From SHVO01 sp041905525 (lineage in GTDB: Bacteria; Pseudomonadota; Alphaproteobacteria; Rhodospirillales; Rhodospirillaceae), in assembly GCA_041905525.1 (NCBI GenBank), contig JAYRKY010000001.1, positions 372,001 through 436,000 of the forward strand: a stretch of DNA of 64,000 nucleotides, given 5' to 3'. The stretch's first letter is position 1, and each line of letters opens with the position of its first letter. Shown one piece after another: positions 1-8,843 of this stretch. The notes beneath the pieces were generated by a model that was not told where the DNA came from, did no database searches, and worked only from the letters and a program-made list of their open reading frames with translations. The position numbers and the translations under genes are program-made.

Positions 1-255
1 GACGCGTATCACGAATTCGCGCTGCCGCGCGAAATGGGCGCGGCCATGGTGTGGTCGCTGAAGCCGGGCGGACGCATCGCTCTCGTCGAATATCGCGGCG
101 AAGATCCCAACGTGCCGATCAAGGCGCTTCACAAGATGACCGTGGAGCAGGCCCGCAAAGAATTCGAGCCGCTTGGCCTAAAGTTCGTCAGCGTGAACAG
201 CAGCACGCTGCCGTGGCAGCATCTGATGATCTTCGAAAAGCCCCGGCCGGAGTAA
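1..255 (+). CDS. SAM-dependent methyltransferase, C-terminal fragment
   Basis: This open frame enters from the left edge and is already coding at base 1; only the last 84 residues are present. The visible part has the end of a class I methyltransferase fold, with a KPGGRIALVEYRGED strand after a helix (the usual 'LKPGG' turn). Proteins with this tail are commonly annotated as methyltransferases that follow a signal peptide, but the SAM-binding motifs and N-terminus lie outside the window. Substrate unknown. Confidence 0.7.
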   Translation, partial: DAYHEFALPREMGAAMVWSLKPGGRIALVEYRGEDPNVPIKALHKMTVEQARKEFEPLGLKFVSVNSSTLPWQHLMIFEKPRPE

Positions 256-277
256 GGGCCGGAATGAGTGCGAGAGC

Positions 278-508
278 TTAGGCTGTGGGCTGCTGCGGCT
301 GCCCGGGCTGCGGCATCGGCGTGGGCTGCGTCGGCTGGATTTCCGGGTAGGGCTGACGCTCCGGCTGAGTGTCGGGACGCGGTTCCGCCGGCGGCCTTAC
401 CTCATCGGGCACAGAACGCTTCGGGTCAATCTCGGGCTGTGTCGGTTGCGGGTTCGTTTCCGGTTGTTCCCGCGGCCGCTCTTTCTCGTCAGGCGTTTCG
501 TTGGCCAT
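278..508 (-). CDS. small proline/glutamine-rich hypothetical protein
   Basis: A 76-residue protein made almost entirely of Pro, Gln, Glu, Thr and Arg (repeating P-x-x-Q-P units), so it is probably disordered. It has no signal peptide or membrane segment. An AAGGA Shine-Dalgarno sequence lies about 5 bases before the ATG at 508, which supports translation. It converges on the methyltransferase fragment, with about 20 bases between the stops. The low-complexity composition means homology cannot be judged by eye. Function unknown; a chance frame cannot be excluded. Confidence 0.5.
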   Translation of the reverse strand: MANETPDEKERPREQPETNPQPTQPEIDPKRSVPDEVRPPAEPRPDTQPERQPYPEIQPTQPTPMPQPGQPQQPTA

Positions 509-693
509 GCGTGTCCTTGAATGACTGTGTGTGAGACCTGTTGAGTCTCATCCAACGAGAACTTTGCAGCTGAAGTTCCGTAACAGCCGCGTTTTGCGAG
601 CCTCGCCCTTTCATTTCCTCACCGGCGGCAAGGTTTAGCCATCATCGCGGCGTATCTAGACATCGTGGGGGCGCAACGCTGACGAGGTGCACC

Positions 694-1071
694 ATGACGA
701 TGCTCTCCAAACTCGCCCTAGGGGCCGCCGTTCTCGCAATTGCGGCGACGAATGCCGCCTGCGCAGCGTCAACGCCGCCCGCCTGCGACCCGGTCTCTTC
801 GCCAACCGCCTGCGCGCCGCCGCCGTCCGCGAAAGCGGTGCCGGAGGAGCCCCCGACAAAAGCGCCTCCGGCCATCCCGACGAACGATCCGAGCGTCTTC
901 AAGCCGCCGCCGACCGGAGATGCGGAGATTGTCGAACCGCCGCCGCCCAGCGCATCGCGCACGCCCGTCATCAAGCCGCCGGTGAATCCGCCGCCGAATC
1001 CCGCCCCCGCGCCGCCGTCGCCGGACAGCATTAAGCCGCGTCCGATCGGCGGACCGGCCTCGTCCAAATAG
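694..1071 (+). CDS. proline-rich exported hypothetical protein
   Basis: The 125-residue product starts with a hydrophobic signal sequence (about residues 3-24, ending ATNAACA) followed by a Pro-rich mature region with many PPP and PP runs. The TNAAC segment could be a lipobox or a signal peptidase I site. A GAGGTG ribosome site precedes the ATG at 694. It is followed directly by the cobalamin riboswitch region. Likely a periplasmic or envelope-anchored unstructured protein; function unknown. Confidence 0.6.
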   Translation: MTMLSKLALGAAVLAIAATNAACAASTPPACDPVSSPTACAPPPSAKAVPEEPPTKAPPAIPTNDPSVFKPPPTGDAEIVEPPPPSASRTPVIKPPVNPPPNPAPAPPSPDSIKPRPIGGPASSK

Positions 1072-1079
1072 GCGCGGAA

Positions 1080-1108
1080 TTGACAGGCTCCAGGTCGAGG
1101 TTTACGAC
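1080..1108 (+). promoter_or_regulatory. putative sigma-70 promoter of the btu operon
   Basis: A perfect TTGACA (1080-1085) is separated by 17 bases from TACGAC (1103-1108), placing a start near 1115, just before the riboswitch core. The -10 is weak. A 6-bp stem (1092-1097 with 1105-1110) overlaps it and could instead be the end of the upstream transcript. Confidence 0.45.
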
Positions 1109-1110
1109 CT

Positions 1111-1296
1111 AAGACAGCGAAGGTGCCGTGGTGCGCAACACTGCGGCTAATAGGGAATACCGGTGTAAGGCCGGAACTGCCCCCGCAACTGTAAGCGGCG
1201 AGCAGCCCGCTCAAGAGGCCACTGAGTCCTTGCAAGGGGATTTGGGAAGGCGAGCAGGCCGCGACGACCCGCAAGTCAGGAGACCTGCCCTCGCTA
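1111..1296 (+). promoter_or_regulatory. cobalamin (adenosylcobalamin) riboswitch
   Basis: All conserved blocks of the cobalamin riboswitch are visible in order: GGTGCC near 1121, the TAGGGAA-CCGGTG-CCGG-ACTGCCCCCGCAACTG core (about 1149-1190), the GCCACTG B12 box (1218-1224), and the closing AGTCAGGAGACCTGCC (about 1274-1289). It lies in the roughly 400-base leader of btuB, so the vitamin should repress the uptake operon. The 180 bases between the aptamer and the btuB start probably hold the expression platform; I see no clear terminator there, which fits control of translation initiation. Confidence 0.95.
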
Positions 1297-1476
1297 GCGT
1301 CACCTTGCCGTTGGACGGGGCAATTCCAGCGGTGCGGCCAATCTGATCGCGGTGACGCGCGTAATGCAACCGCGACGGATTGGGCCCGCCTCACGCGCAA
1401 ACCCCAACTCGTCATCGTCACAAGAAGTCTCCGCGGCATCAACAGTGCCCGCGGTCGACGCTATGGGGGTTTATAT

Positions 1477-3435
1477 ATGCCGCGACACGTCGCCAACCGT
1501 TGGCTTTCCGTCTTGCTCTCTTCCACGATTCTCGCCGCCGCGCCCGCCGTCCATGCGGCCGTGCAGGCGGCCGATCTGTCGGGCCTTGATGAAATCGTCG
1601 TCACCGCCAGCCGCACGCTTGTTCCGCTCAAGACCGTCGGCAGCGCCATCGATATTCTCACCGCCGAGGACATCGCCCAGCGCCCCCGTTTCGAGGTGTC
1701 GGATCTTCTGCGTGAAGTTCCCGGCGTCGCCGTCAACCGCTCGGGCCAGCGCGGCGCGCAAACCCAGGTCCGGCTGCGCGGTGGTGAGGGCAATCATACG
1801 CTCGTGCTCATCAACGGGATCGAAGTGGGCGATCCCATGACCGCCGATGAATTCGATTTCGGCAACCTGCTCACCGACGATGTCGACCGCATCGAAGTTT
1901 TACGCGGGCCGCAAAGCGCGCTCTATGGAAGCCAGGCCATCGGCGGCGTGATCAACATCATCACGCGCGAGGGCCACGGACCCCTGGAGGGGACATTGCG
2001 TGCGCAGGGCGGCTCGTTCGGCACCTACCATGTGAACGGCGCCGCGGCGGCGGGGGGCGAGGGCTATAGTCTCGGCGCGTCCGTCTCCTGGCTCGACACC
2101 GACGGCATCTCGCAGGCGGCGCGGGGCGCGGAGAAGGACGGACACCAGAACCTCAACTTGAACGCCAGCGGGCGCTTCGCGCCCAATGAGATCTTCGATC
2201 TCGCCCTCGCGGCGCGCTACACCCAAGCCTATGGCGAGGAGGATATTCAGGACTTCGCGAACTTCGGCGGCCCAACCTACGGCGCCGCGATCGATTCCGA
2301 TAATGCGCACCGCACCAAGACCGGCTACGGCCGCATCGCGGGCCGCTTCTCCCTGTTGGAAGGCGTATGGGACCATACCTTGGCCGCCACGCTCACCGAT
2401 GTGCGCAAGCGCAACTTCGACCGCAAGGCGTTCTCGTTCGGTGCCGTCGGCCGGCGCGTTAATCTCTCCTATCAAACCAATCTTTTCATCGGAGACGACG
2501 GCGATACGGTCCGCCACACCGTCACCGGCTATGTCCAATACAAGGACGAGACCTTCGAAAATCAGAGCGCCTTTCCCGGCCCGCAGAATCAGCGCCGTTC
2601 CACCAAGGACATCGGATATGTCGCCGAGTATCGCGCCGCCGTGGCCGATCAGCTGTTCCTGTCCGGCGCGGTGCGGCGCGACGATCATGACCTGTTCCGC
2701 AGCGCCACCACCTATCGCGCAGCGGCCGCATGGCAAGTGCCCGCGACCGGCCTCAAACTTCGCGCAAGCTACGGTACGGGGTTCGCGAAGCCCGGTTTCT
2801 TCGAGCTGTTCGGGTTCGATCCCACAAGCTTCGTTGGCAATCCCAACCTGAAACCGGAAAGCTCGCGCGGTTGGGATGCAGGGGCGGACTATGCGGTTGG
2901 GGATGTTGCTCTTGTGTCTGTCACCTACTACGACGCCGACTTCCGCGACGAGATCGTCAACGACTTCAGCGTGTTTCCCTTCACGGTGCGCAATGCCCGC
3001 GGCAAAAGCACGCGGCAGGGTATGGAGCTTTCGGGACACTACACCCCGGTCGAAAGTGTTACCCTCGCGGTGAGTTACGGCTACACCGATTCCAAGGACG
3101 AATTCGGAGCGCAGGAAGTCCGGCGGCCGAAGCATGTCGGCAGCGTCTCGGCGTCCTATCGCTTCCTCAACGATCGTGCCTCTGTCGGCCTCAGCGCGGA
3201 CTATAACGGGCCCATGACGGATGTGGTGTTCGTGCCGTCGATCCCGTCCGGCGTTGCCCGTCTCCCCGGCTTCACGCTGGTTACGGTGTCCGGATCATAC
3301 GATCTCACCGACACGCTTCAGGTCTTCGGGCGTGTTGAGAACGCGCTCGATCGCCGGTATCAGGAAGTCTACACCTATGGCACGCTCGGCCTCGGGGCTT
3401 ATGCCGGCGTGCGATTGCGCTTTGGCGGTGTGTAA
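1477..3435 (+). CDS. btuB: TonB-dependent outer-membrane vitamin B12 receptor
   Basis: The 652-residue protein has a signal peptide (about 1-27), a TonB-box-like segment DEIVVTASR (about 37-45), an N-terminal plug domain (about 50-165, with LLREVPGVAV and IEVLRGPQSALYGSQAIGGVINI) and a long beta-barrel region ending in an aromatic/hydrophobic strand (GAYAGVRLRF). This size and order match BtuB. Assignment to cobalamin rather than a siderophore rests on the riboswitch in its leader and the downstream btuFCD genes. A GGGGG ribosome site sits just before the ATG. It imports corrinoids across the outer membrane using TonB energy. Confidence 0.9.
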   Translation: MPRHVANRWLSVLLSSTILAAAPAVHAAVQAADLSGLDEIVVTASRTLVPLKTVGSAIDILTAEDIAQRPRFEVSDLLREVPGVAVNRSGQRGAQTQVRLRGGEGNHTLVLINGIEVGDPMTADEFDFGNLLTDDVDRIEVLRGPQSALYGSQAIGGVINIITREGHGPLEGTLRAQGGSFGTYHVNGAAAAGGEGYSLGASVSWLDTDGISQAARGAEKDGHQNLNLNASGRFAPNEIFDLALAARYTQAYGEEDIQDFANFGGPTYGAAIDSDNAHRTKTGYGRIAGRFSLLEGVWDHTLAATLTDVRKRNFDRKAFSFGAVGRRVNLSYQTNLFIGDDGDTVRHTVTGYVQYKDETFENQSAFPGPQNQRRSTKDIGYVAEYRAAVADQLFLSGAVRRDDHDLFRSATTYRAAAAWQVPATGLKLRASYGTGFAKPGFFELFGFDPTSFVGNPNLKPESSRGWDAGADYAVGDVALVSVTYYDADFRDEIVNDFSVFPFTVRNARGKSTRQGMELSGHYTPVESVTLAVSYGYTDSKDEFGAQEVRRPKHVGSVSASYRFLNDRASVGLSADYNGPMTDVVFVPSIPSGVARLPGFTLVTVSGSYDLTDTLQVFGRVENALDRRYQEVYTYGTLGLGAYAGVRLRFGGV

Positions 3436-3453
3436 AGACATGGACGCGCGCCG

Positions 3454-4287
3454 ATGATCCGCTTGCGGACAGGTTTTGTCGCCCTCGCGCTCGCGTTCCT
3501 CGCGGGCGTAAGCGGCGCGCAAGCCGCGCCGCAGCGCATCGTGTCCATGAACCTCTGCACCGATCAAATGGCCTTGTTGCTGGTGGGGCCGGAGCGCATC
3601 GCCTCCATCAGTTTTCTCGGCGCCGACCCGGCGGAGTCGCCGCTCGCCGGTCTCGCCGCCGGTCTTCCGATCAATCACGGCCTCGCCGAGGAGGTCATCG
3701 CCGCAAAACCCGATTTGGTTCTCGCCGGCCGATATACGACCGGCTTCGCCAAGGCGATGTTGAAGCGCCTTGGTTATCCCGTGATCGAAATCGAGAGCCC
3801 GGAGACCATTGCCGGCATCCACGCGACGATGATTGAACTCGGTGCGGCGCTGGGGGTCCCCGACCGCGCCGCCGCGCTCCTCGCTGAGATGGACCGGCGT
3901 CTTGCGGCAGTGGCCGCGCCCGCGGGCACATTCGGCTCGGCGATCATCTTCGACGCGAATGGATTCACGGTCGGCCGGCCGGGCCTTGCCGACGAAGTCA
4001 TGTCGCTCACGGGCCTGGTCAATAAAGCGCCGGATCTCGGCATCGGCGCCTACGGCCAAGTGCCGCTGGAAACCATGCTCGCCATCAAACCCGACCGGAT
4101 CATTTATCTGATCTACCGGCCAGGTGTACCGTCGATCGCCAGTGCGACGATGGAACACCCGGCGCTGAAATCGGGATTGGGCACGCGAAAGACGCTCTCA
4201 ATTCCCGGACGGCTGCTTACGTGCGGAACACCCATGGTCGCCGAGGCTGCGGAGCGTCTCGCGGCGTCGCTGGAATCTTCGCCATGA
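3454..4287 (+). CDS. btuF: periplasmic cobalamin-binding protein of ABC importer
   Basis: A 277-residue cluster A-II substrate-binding protein with a cleavable signal peptide (cleavage near GAQA-AP, about residue 25). The mature start PQRIVSMNLCTDQMALLL and the later AAKPDLVLAG segment are typical of the BtuF/FhuD (COG0614) fold with two lobes joined by a helix. It starts 18 bases after btuB and its stop overlaps the permease start by 4 bases (ATGA), so translation is probably coupled. It would hand B12 to the BtuCD transporter. Confidence 0.88.
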   Translation: MIRLRTGFVALALAFLAGVSGAQAAPQRIVSMNLCTDQMALLLVGPERIASISFLGADPAESPLAGLAAGLPINHGLAEEVIAAKPDLVLAGRYTTGFAKAMLKRLGYPVIEIESPETIAGIHATMIELGAALGVPDRAAALLAEMDRRLAAVAAPAGTFGSAIIFDANGFTVGRPGLADEVMSLTGLVNKAPDLGIGAYGQVPLETMLAIKPDRIIYLIYRPGVPSIASATMEHPALKSGLGTRKTLSIPGRLLTCGTPMVAEAAERLAASLESSP

Positions 4288-5321
4288 CGCTGCAAGCCTC
4301 CGCCAAGACCGCCGCAGGCGCGTTCCGCGAACGTCCCTACGCATTTGTCGTCGGAAGCCTCACCGCTCTTGTGGTGGTGCTGGCGGTAGTCTCCGTCATC
4401 ACGGGCCGCGGCGAGATCACCGGCGGGCTTGGCGATCTCATCAGTCTGTGGAACCGCGACGCGGAAACGGCGTGGCTGATCCTCTCGCAAGTCCGCGTGC
4501 CGCGCACGCTGCTCGCCCTTCTCGTGGGGGCGTCCCTTGGGCTTTCGGGCGCGGTGCTTCAGGGACTCTTGCGGAACCCGCTGGCCGAGCCTGCACTGCT
4601 CGGCGCTTCCAGCTCCGCCGCGCTCGGCGCCGTCGCGGTCTTCTACTTCGGAGCGGGCGGGCTGTCGTATCTCCTGCCGGTCGGCGGCATGGCCGGAACC
4701 CTGATTGCCACCGCGCTGCTCATTCTTCTGGGAGGGCGGGCGCAAGACACGCTGACGCTAGTGCTGGCGGGCGTGGCCATCAATGCCCTGACGGCGGCGC
4801 TCACATCCCTCGCGCTCAATTTCGCGCCGAGCCCCTACGCGGCAATGGAAATCGTGTTCTGGATTCTCGGCTCCTTCGCCGACCGGTCGCTTGATCACGT
4901 CTTCATGGCCTTGCCCGCGATGGTCATAGGCTGGGCGCTTCTGTTTTCGGTAGCGCGGGCGCTCGACGCGATGACTCTTGGCGAGGACACCGCCGAGACC
5001 CTGGGCTTCGACATGCGCAAGATCAAATTGCGCGCCATCCTCGGAACCGCCTTTTGTGTCGGCGCCGCCGTTGCGGTCACCGGGGTTATCAGTTTCGTCG
5101 GCCTCGTCGTGCCGCACCTTGTGCGCCCGCTGGTTGGCTATCGTCCGGGCCGCCTCTTGCTCCCCAGCATGATCGGCGGCGCTGCACTAATGCTTGCCGC
5201 CGATATCGGTGTGCGCATGATCTCCACCGCGCTGGAGTTGAAGGTCGGCGTCATCACCGCCATCATCGGCGCGCCGTTCTTCCTCCACCTTCTCGTCGTC
5301 CTGCGGCGGTCGCGGCCATGA
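4284..5321 (+). CDS. btuC: FecCD-family permease of cobalamin ABC importer
   Basis: A 345-residue polytopic membrane protein with about ten hydrophobic segments and the family signature GASLGLSGAVLQGLLRNPLA followed by LLGASSSAALGA. The ATG at 4284 overlaps the btuF stop as ATGA; a longer open frame upstream overlaps btuF out of phase and was rejected. It pairs with the ATPase that overlaps its own stop in the same ATGA manner. Length is normal for BtuC/FecCD permeases. Confidence 0.9.
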   Translation: MTLQASAKTAAGAFRERPYAFVVGSLTALVVVLAVVSVITGRGEITGGLGDLISLWNRDAETAWLILSQVRVPRTLLALLVGASLGLSGAVLQGLLRNPLAEPALLGASSSAALGAVAVFYFGAGGLSYLLPVGGMAGTLIATALLILLGGRAQDTLTLVLAGVAINALTAALTSLALNFAPSPYAAMEIVFWILGSFADRSLDHVFMALPAMVIGWALLFSVARALDAMTLGEDTAETLGFDMRKIKLRAILGTAFCVGAAVAVTGVISFVGLVVPHLVRPLVGYRPGRLLLPSMIGGAALMLAADIGVRMISTALELKVGVITAIIGAPFFLHLLVVLRRSRP

Positions 5322-6106
5322 GCGTGTCACCCGCCCTCACACTGTCGCTCCGCGATGTCGCCGTGCGCTACGGCGCCCGCGACATCTTGAATGCCGTCAC
5401 GCTCGACTTCGCGCCCGGAGCGCTGGTCGGTTTGATCGGACCCAACGGCGCAGGGAAAACGACTCTGCTGCGTGCCTGCGCCGGTCTTGTGGCACCCGCC
5501 GCCGGGGAAATACTCCTACAGGGACAGCGTATCGACGCCTGGGACAAACGGGCCCGCGCGCGCGCGGTGGGTTATCTGGCTCAGGAAAAATCGGCCCTTT
5601 GGCCGATCGCGGCGGCCCGGCTCGTCGCGCTCGGGCGCTTGCCGCATCTCGGTCCATGGGATGCGCCGTCGCCCGCCGATGCGGCCGAGGTCGAACGGGC
5701 CATGACCGCGACGGATGTCCTGCACCTCGCCGAGCGCCCGATCACCGAGCTCTCGGGCGGCGAATTGACGCGCGTGCTGATCGCGCGCCTTCTCGCCGGG
5801 GCGCCGTCGGTGCTGCTGGCCGACGAACCGGTGTCCGGTCTCGATCCGGCGCACGCGATGCAGGTGTTGGAGATCTTTCGCGCCCTCGCGCGTGCGGGAC
5901 GCACCGTCGTCGTCGTGCTCCACGACCTCGCGCTCGCCTCCAGATTTTGCGACCGCCTCGTTCTCTTGAGCGAGGGCGCCGTGGTGGCCGATGGCGCGCC
6001 GCCCGACGTTCTCGCACCCGAACCGCTTGCGCGCTACTACGGCATTTCGGCCGATGTCATCACCGAAAACGGAACCCGCGTCATCGTTCCACGCGGACGT
6101 GCCTAA
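5318..6106 (+). CDS. btuD: ABC transporter ATPase, cobalamin import
   Basis: A 262-residue ABC ATPase with Walker A GPNGAGKTT (41-49), signature LSGGELTRVLIARLL, Walker B VLLADEP followed by a D-loop GLDP, and H-loop VVLHDLALASRF. The ATG at 5318 overlaps the permease stop (ATGA). It is the last gene of the riboswitch-controlled operon and energises B12 uptake through BtuC. It converges on a minus-strand B12-binding-type gene with 15 bases between stops and no visible terminator. Confidence 0.9.
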   Translation: MSVSPALTLSLRDVAVRYGARDILNAVTLDFAPGALVGLIGPNGAGKTTLLRACAGLVAPAAGEILLQGQRIDAWDKRARARAVGYLAQEKSALWPIAAARLVALGRLPHLGPWDAPSPADAAEVERAMTATDVLHLAERPITELSGGELTRVLIARLLAGAPSVLLADEPVSGLDPAHAMQVLEIFRALARAGRTVVVVLHDLALASRFCDRLVLLSEGAVVADGAPPDVLAPEPLARYYGISADVITENGTRVIVPRGRA

Positions 6107-6121
6107 TCCACGCGCCCCGGC

Positions 6122-7033
6122 CTAGCCGCGCCACACTTGCCAGACATGCGCGCCCCAGCGCGCCGGTTCACCGCGCTCCAAATGCGCGCGGATATCGGCC
6201 AGGATCTCTGCGGTTTGCGCGACGGAGGGGCTGGGGCGATTGAAGAACTTGTTCCCATCGGCGATCGCGACGCGCCCCTCGCGCACGGCGCGCAAGTCTT
6301 TCCACACGTCACGCGCCGCCAAGGCCGGCATGTCGGCCACGCTGCGCTCTACATCGAAGCCGCAGGGTGCGACGACGATCACGTCCGGGTCGGAGGCGGC
6401 GATGTCTTCGAGCGAGACGTAAGGCGAGGGGCCGCCGCCCTCCGCAAGCAATGATGTGCCACCGACCGCGTCGATGAGTTCGGGAATCCAATGACCCGCC
6501 GTCATCACCGGGTCAATCCACTCGATGCAGGCGATCTTCACCGGCGGAGCCTGTTGGCGCGCCGCCGAGATCCGCGCTTTCAGGTCGCGCACGAGATTCC
6601 TCGCGGCGCCTTCGACACCGAGCGCCGCGCCGACCCGGGCGATGTCCGACCAGATATCGGCAAGGCAGTTCGGACGCAGTGAAACGATTTGCACGGGCCG
6701 CCCCACCCAGTCGCAGACGGCGGCCTCCACATCCTTAAGGCTTGCGGCGCAGACCTCGCATTGATCTTGGGTCAGGATCACGTCCGGCGCGAGGGCGCGG
6801 AGGCGCTCTTGATCGACGCGGTAGACCGCGAGGCCATCGCGCACCAAGGATTTAACGGCGGCATCGATGCCGGCGCTCGCGAGGCTCAGGTCGAACTGCG
6901 CAGCGGTGAGGGCGGGGAGGTCCGCCACGTCGGCCGGTGAGTCGCACTCGTGACTGCGGCCGACCAGGGAGCCCCGCAGGCCAAGGGCGCACACGATCTC
7001 CGTCGCGCTGGCGATTAGGGAGACAATACGCAT
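6122..7033 (-). CDS. BtuF-like cobalamin-binding protein without signal peptide
   Basis: A 303-residue COG0614-type binding protein starting MRIVSLIASATEIVCALGL and containing SHECD and LTQDQCEVC, hallmarks of a subgroup usually annotated as cobalamin-binding protein. No signal peptide precedes the fold, so as read it would stay in the cytoplasm, unlike the periplasmic BtuF at 3454. It is transcribed convergently to the btu operon and not preceded by its own riboswitch. Its role (corrinoid chaperone, sensor or salvage) is not established; the family assignment is fairly firm. Confidence 0.75.
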   Translation of the reverse strand: MRIVSLIASATEIVCALGLRGSLVGRSHECDSPADVADLPALTAAQFDLSLASAGIDAAVKSLVRDGLAVYRVDQERLRALAPDVILTQDQCEVCAASLKDVEAAVCDWVGRPVQIVSLRPNCLADIWSDIARVGAALGVEGAARNLVRDLKARISAARQQAPPVKIACIEWIDPVMTAGHWIPELIDAVGGTSLLAEGGGPSPYVSLEDIAASDPDVIVVAPCGFDVERSVADMPALAARDVWKDLRAVREGRVAIADGNKFFNRPSPSVAQTAEILADIRAHLERGEPARWGAHVWQVWRG

Positions 7034-7041
7034 GCCGTCGA

Positions 7042-8793
7042 CTAAGGCCCGCCGGCCGGCACAAGAAGGTCGTTGGGGAAGCGGATCGTCGCCGTCGTGC
7101 CCGCGCCGACCAAGCTCTCGATGCGGAGTTCGCCGCCCAGAAGATCCATGTAGCGTTTGCAGATCGACAGCCCGAGGCCGGTGCCTTTGCCGAGGTGCGA
7201 CACGGCCGGATTACCTTGCAGGAAAGGCTCTCCCAGTCGCTTCAGCAAGGTCGGTTCAATGCCCGGCCCGTTGTCCCGTACCGAAATATCCATCCAGTGG
7301 CCGGGTCTATAGGTGGCCCACAAGGCGATCTCGGACTCCGGCGGCGAGAATTTGATGGCGTTGGACAACAGATTGATCAGCACCTGCCGGATGAAACGTT
7401 CGTCGCCCGATACGGAGGGTAGATTCGCCGGGGCTTCCACAGCGATGCGCAGCGCACGCTGGGTCGCAAGCCCTTGGACGAACGACGCCGCGGCCGACAT
7501 CGCCGCGCGCATATCGATGGTGTCCTGATGCAAGGGCTGCACACCGGACTCGATCTTAGCCATGTCCAGGATGTCGTTCACGATATTGAGCAGATGCTCG
7601 CCCGAGCGATGGATGTGATCCGCATAGGATGTGTAGGCGGCCGAGACGCCGTCGCCGAGCACCTTGTTCCGGATGATCTCCGAGAAGCCCATGATGGCGT
7701 TGAGCGGGGTGCGGAATTCGTGGCTCATATGCGCCAGGAAACGGCTCTTGGCTTCGTTCGCTTCTTCCGCCGCGGCCTTGGCCTGACGCAGCGCATTCTC
7801 GTTTTTCTGCGAGTGGGCCAACTGGCGCAGGATAATCACCGTGAACGATCCCATCGCCAGGATGATCGCCGCAACCGCGAAGGCGATCTGGTTGCGGGTC
7901 TGGCGCCAGCTGGCGAGGTAGTCCCGGGCATCCAGCGTGACCGCGATGGAGGCCGGAACATCGGCGATGGGGATCTGCAACGTGATGTGATCGGTGTTGC
8001 CGACCTTCGCATCCCCCGTTCCACCGCTGACGATCGGTACGTTGGGAGAGGCGGCGATCAGGCGGCCGTCGTCCGTCCACATCGTCACGTGTCCGAAAGC
8101 GCCGACGTCCAGCGACGTGAAGAAGCGAGAGAAATAGCGCGTATTAATGAGCGCCGTTATGTAACCGGTCGCGGCGCCGTTCTTGTCCACGGTCGCCAGC
8201 GCCAGCGGCAAGCTCCATTCGCCTTGGAACTCGGTCACCGGGGTTACATTCTGGTACAGCGGCCCGAAGTATCGGTCGTCGCCTGCCTTCTTCAAGTCCT
8301 TCAGCGGCATGTCACGGTATTTGTCGATCGAGATCGGATAACTGCGCGCGCTGACAAGGCCGGTGAACGCAGCATCGAAAACGGTGAACACATAGACGCC
8401 GGGCGTCTGCTTCAGGCGCTTTGCCAGAAGTTCATGGAGCGAACGGTCGTCGAATCCGCCGTGATCCAGATTATGGGCATAGATCTCACCAATGCCTTCG
8501 AGCACGCGGTAAGTTTCGACAAAGGTGCGCGAGGCGTGGGCCTGGGCGGCGTTGGCGGTGCTGCGCGCGGTGCGCGCGGCGTTATCCAGAGCCGCGTTGT
8601 ACTGCGCCGCCAGATAGTAGATTGCGGTGCCCACCATGATCACCGCGAAGCTCACGACCAGCACAATCGTCGCCAGCCGCAGGCGCTGCAGGGAAGGGCC
8701 GTTCTTCTTGAAAAGGCGGTTCACGACGCCGGGCCGCGGGGGCCGCGGTTTAGGGCGCGCGTCATCGAAGAGCGCCGGTCTCCCGGTGTGCAA
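7042..8793 (-). CDS. membrane sensor histidine kinase
   Basis: A 583-residue kinase: cytoplasmic tail, TM1 (about 42-64), a roughly 240-residue periplasmic sensor region of probable Cache type, TM2 (about 304-326), a short coiled coil, HisKA with phospho-acceptor FLAHMSHEFRTPLNAIMGFSE, and HATPase_c with N-box NLLSNAIKFS, G1 DNGPGI and G2 GKGTGLGLSI. All catalytic motifs are intact. The start taken is TTG at 8793 with no clear ribosome site; a GTG about 22 codons in (VNRLFKK) is an alternative. It follows the receiver-Hpt gene by 50 bases, so the two form a pair. Confidence 0.85.
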   Translation of the reverse strand: MHTGRPALFDDARPKPRPPRPGVVNRLFKKNGPSLQRLRLATIVLVVSFAVIMVGTAIYYLAAQYNAALDNAARTARSTANAAQAHASRTFVETYRVLEGIGEIYAHNLDHGGFDDRSLHELLAKRLKQTPGVYVFTVFDAAFTGLVSARSYPISIDKYRDMPLKDLKKAGDDRYFGPLYQNVTPVTEFQGEWSLPLALATVDKNGAATGYITALINTRYFSRFFTSLDVGAFGHVTMWTDDGRLIAASPNVPIVSGGTGDAKVGNTDHITLQIPIADVPASIAVTLDARDYLASWRQTRNQIAFAVAAIILAMGSFTVIILRQLAHSQKNENALRQAKAAAEEANEAKSRFLAHMSHEFRTPLNAIMGFSEIIRNKVLGDGVSAAYTSYADHIHRSGEHLLNIVNDILDMAKIESGVQPLHQDTIDMRAAMSAAASFVQGLATQRALRIAVEAPANLPSVSGDERFIRQVLINLLSNAIKFSPPESEIALWATYRPGHWMDISVRDNGPGIEPTLLKRLGEPFLQGNPAVSHLGKGTGLGLSICKRYMDLLGGELRIESLVGAGTTATIRFPNDLLVPAGGP

Positions 8794-8843
8794 CCGTATG
8801 CGATCGCCACTGTCTCCCCCTCGCGCGAGGACGGTTCCGCGTT

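Noticed and set aside
642..1442. 266-codon minus-strand frame across the riboswitch
   Set aside because: It spans the proline-rich gene and the cobalamin riboswitch; the riboswitch conservation explains the sequence and the frame has no ribosome site.
1900..3135. 411-codon minus-strand frame inside btuB
   Set aside because: Shadow of btuB on the opposite strand with low-complexity V/A/R/G-rich product and no start signal.
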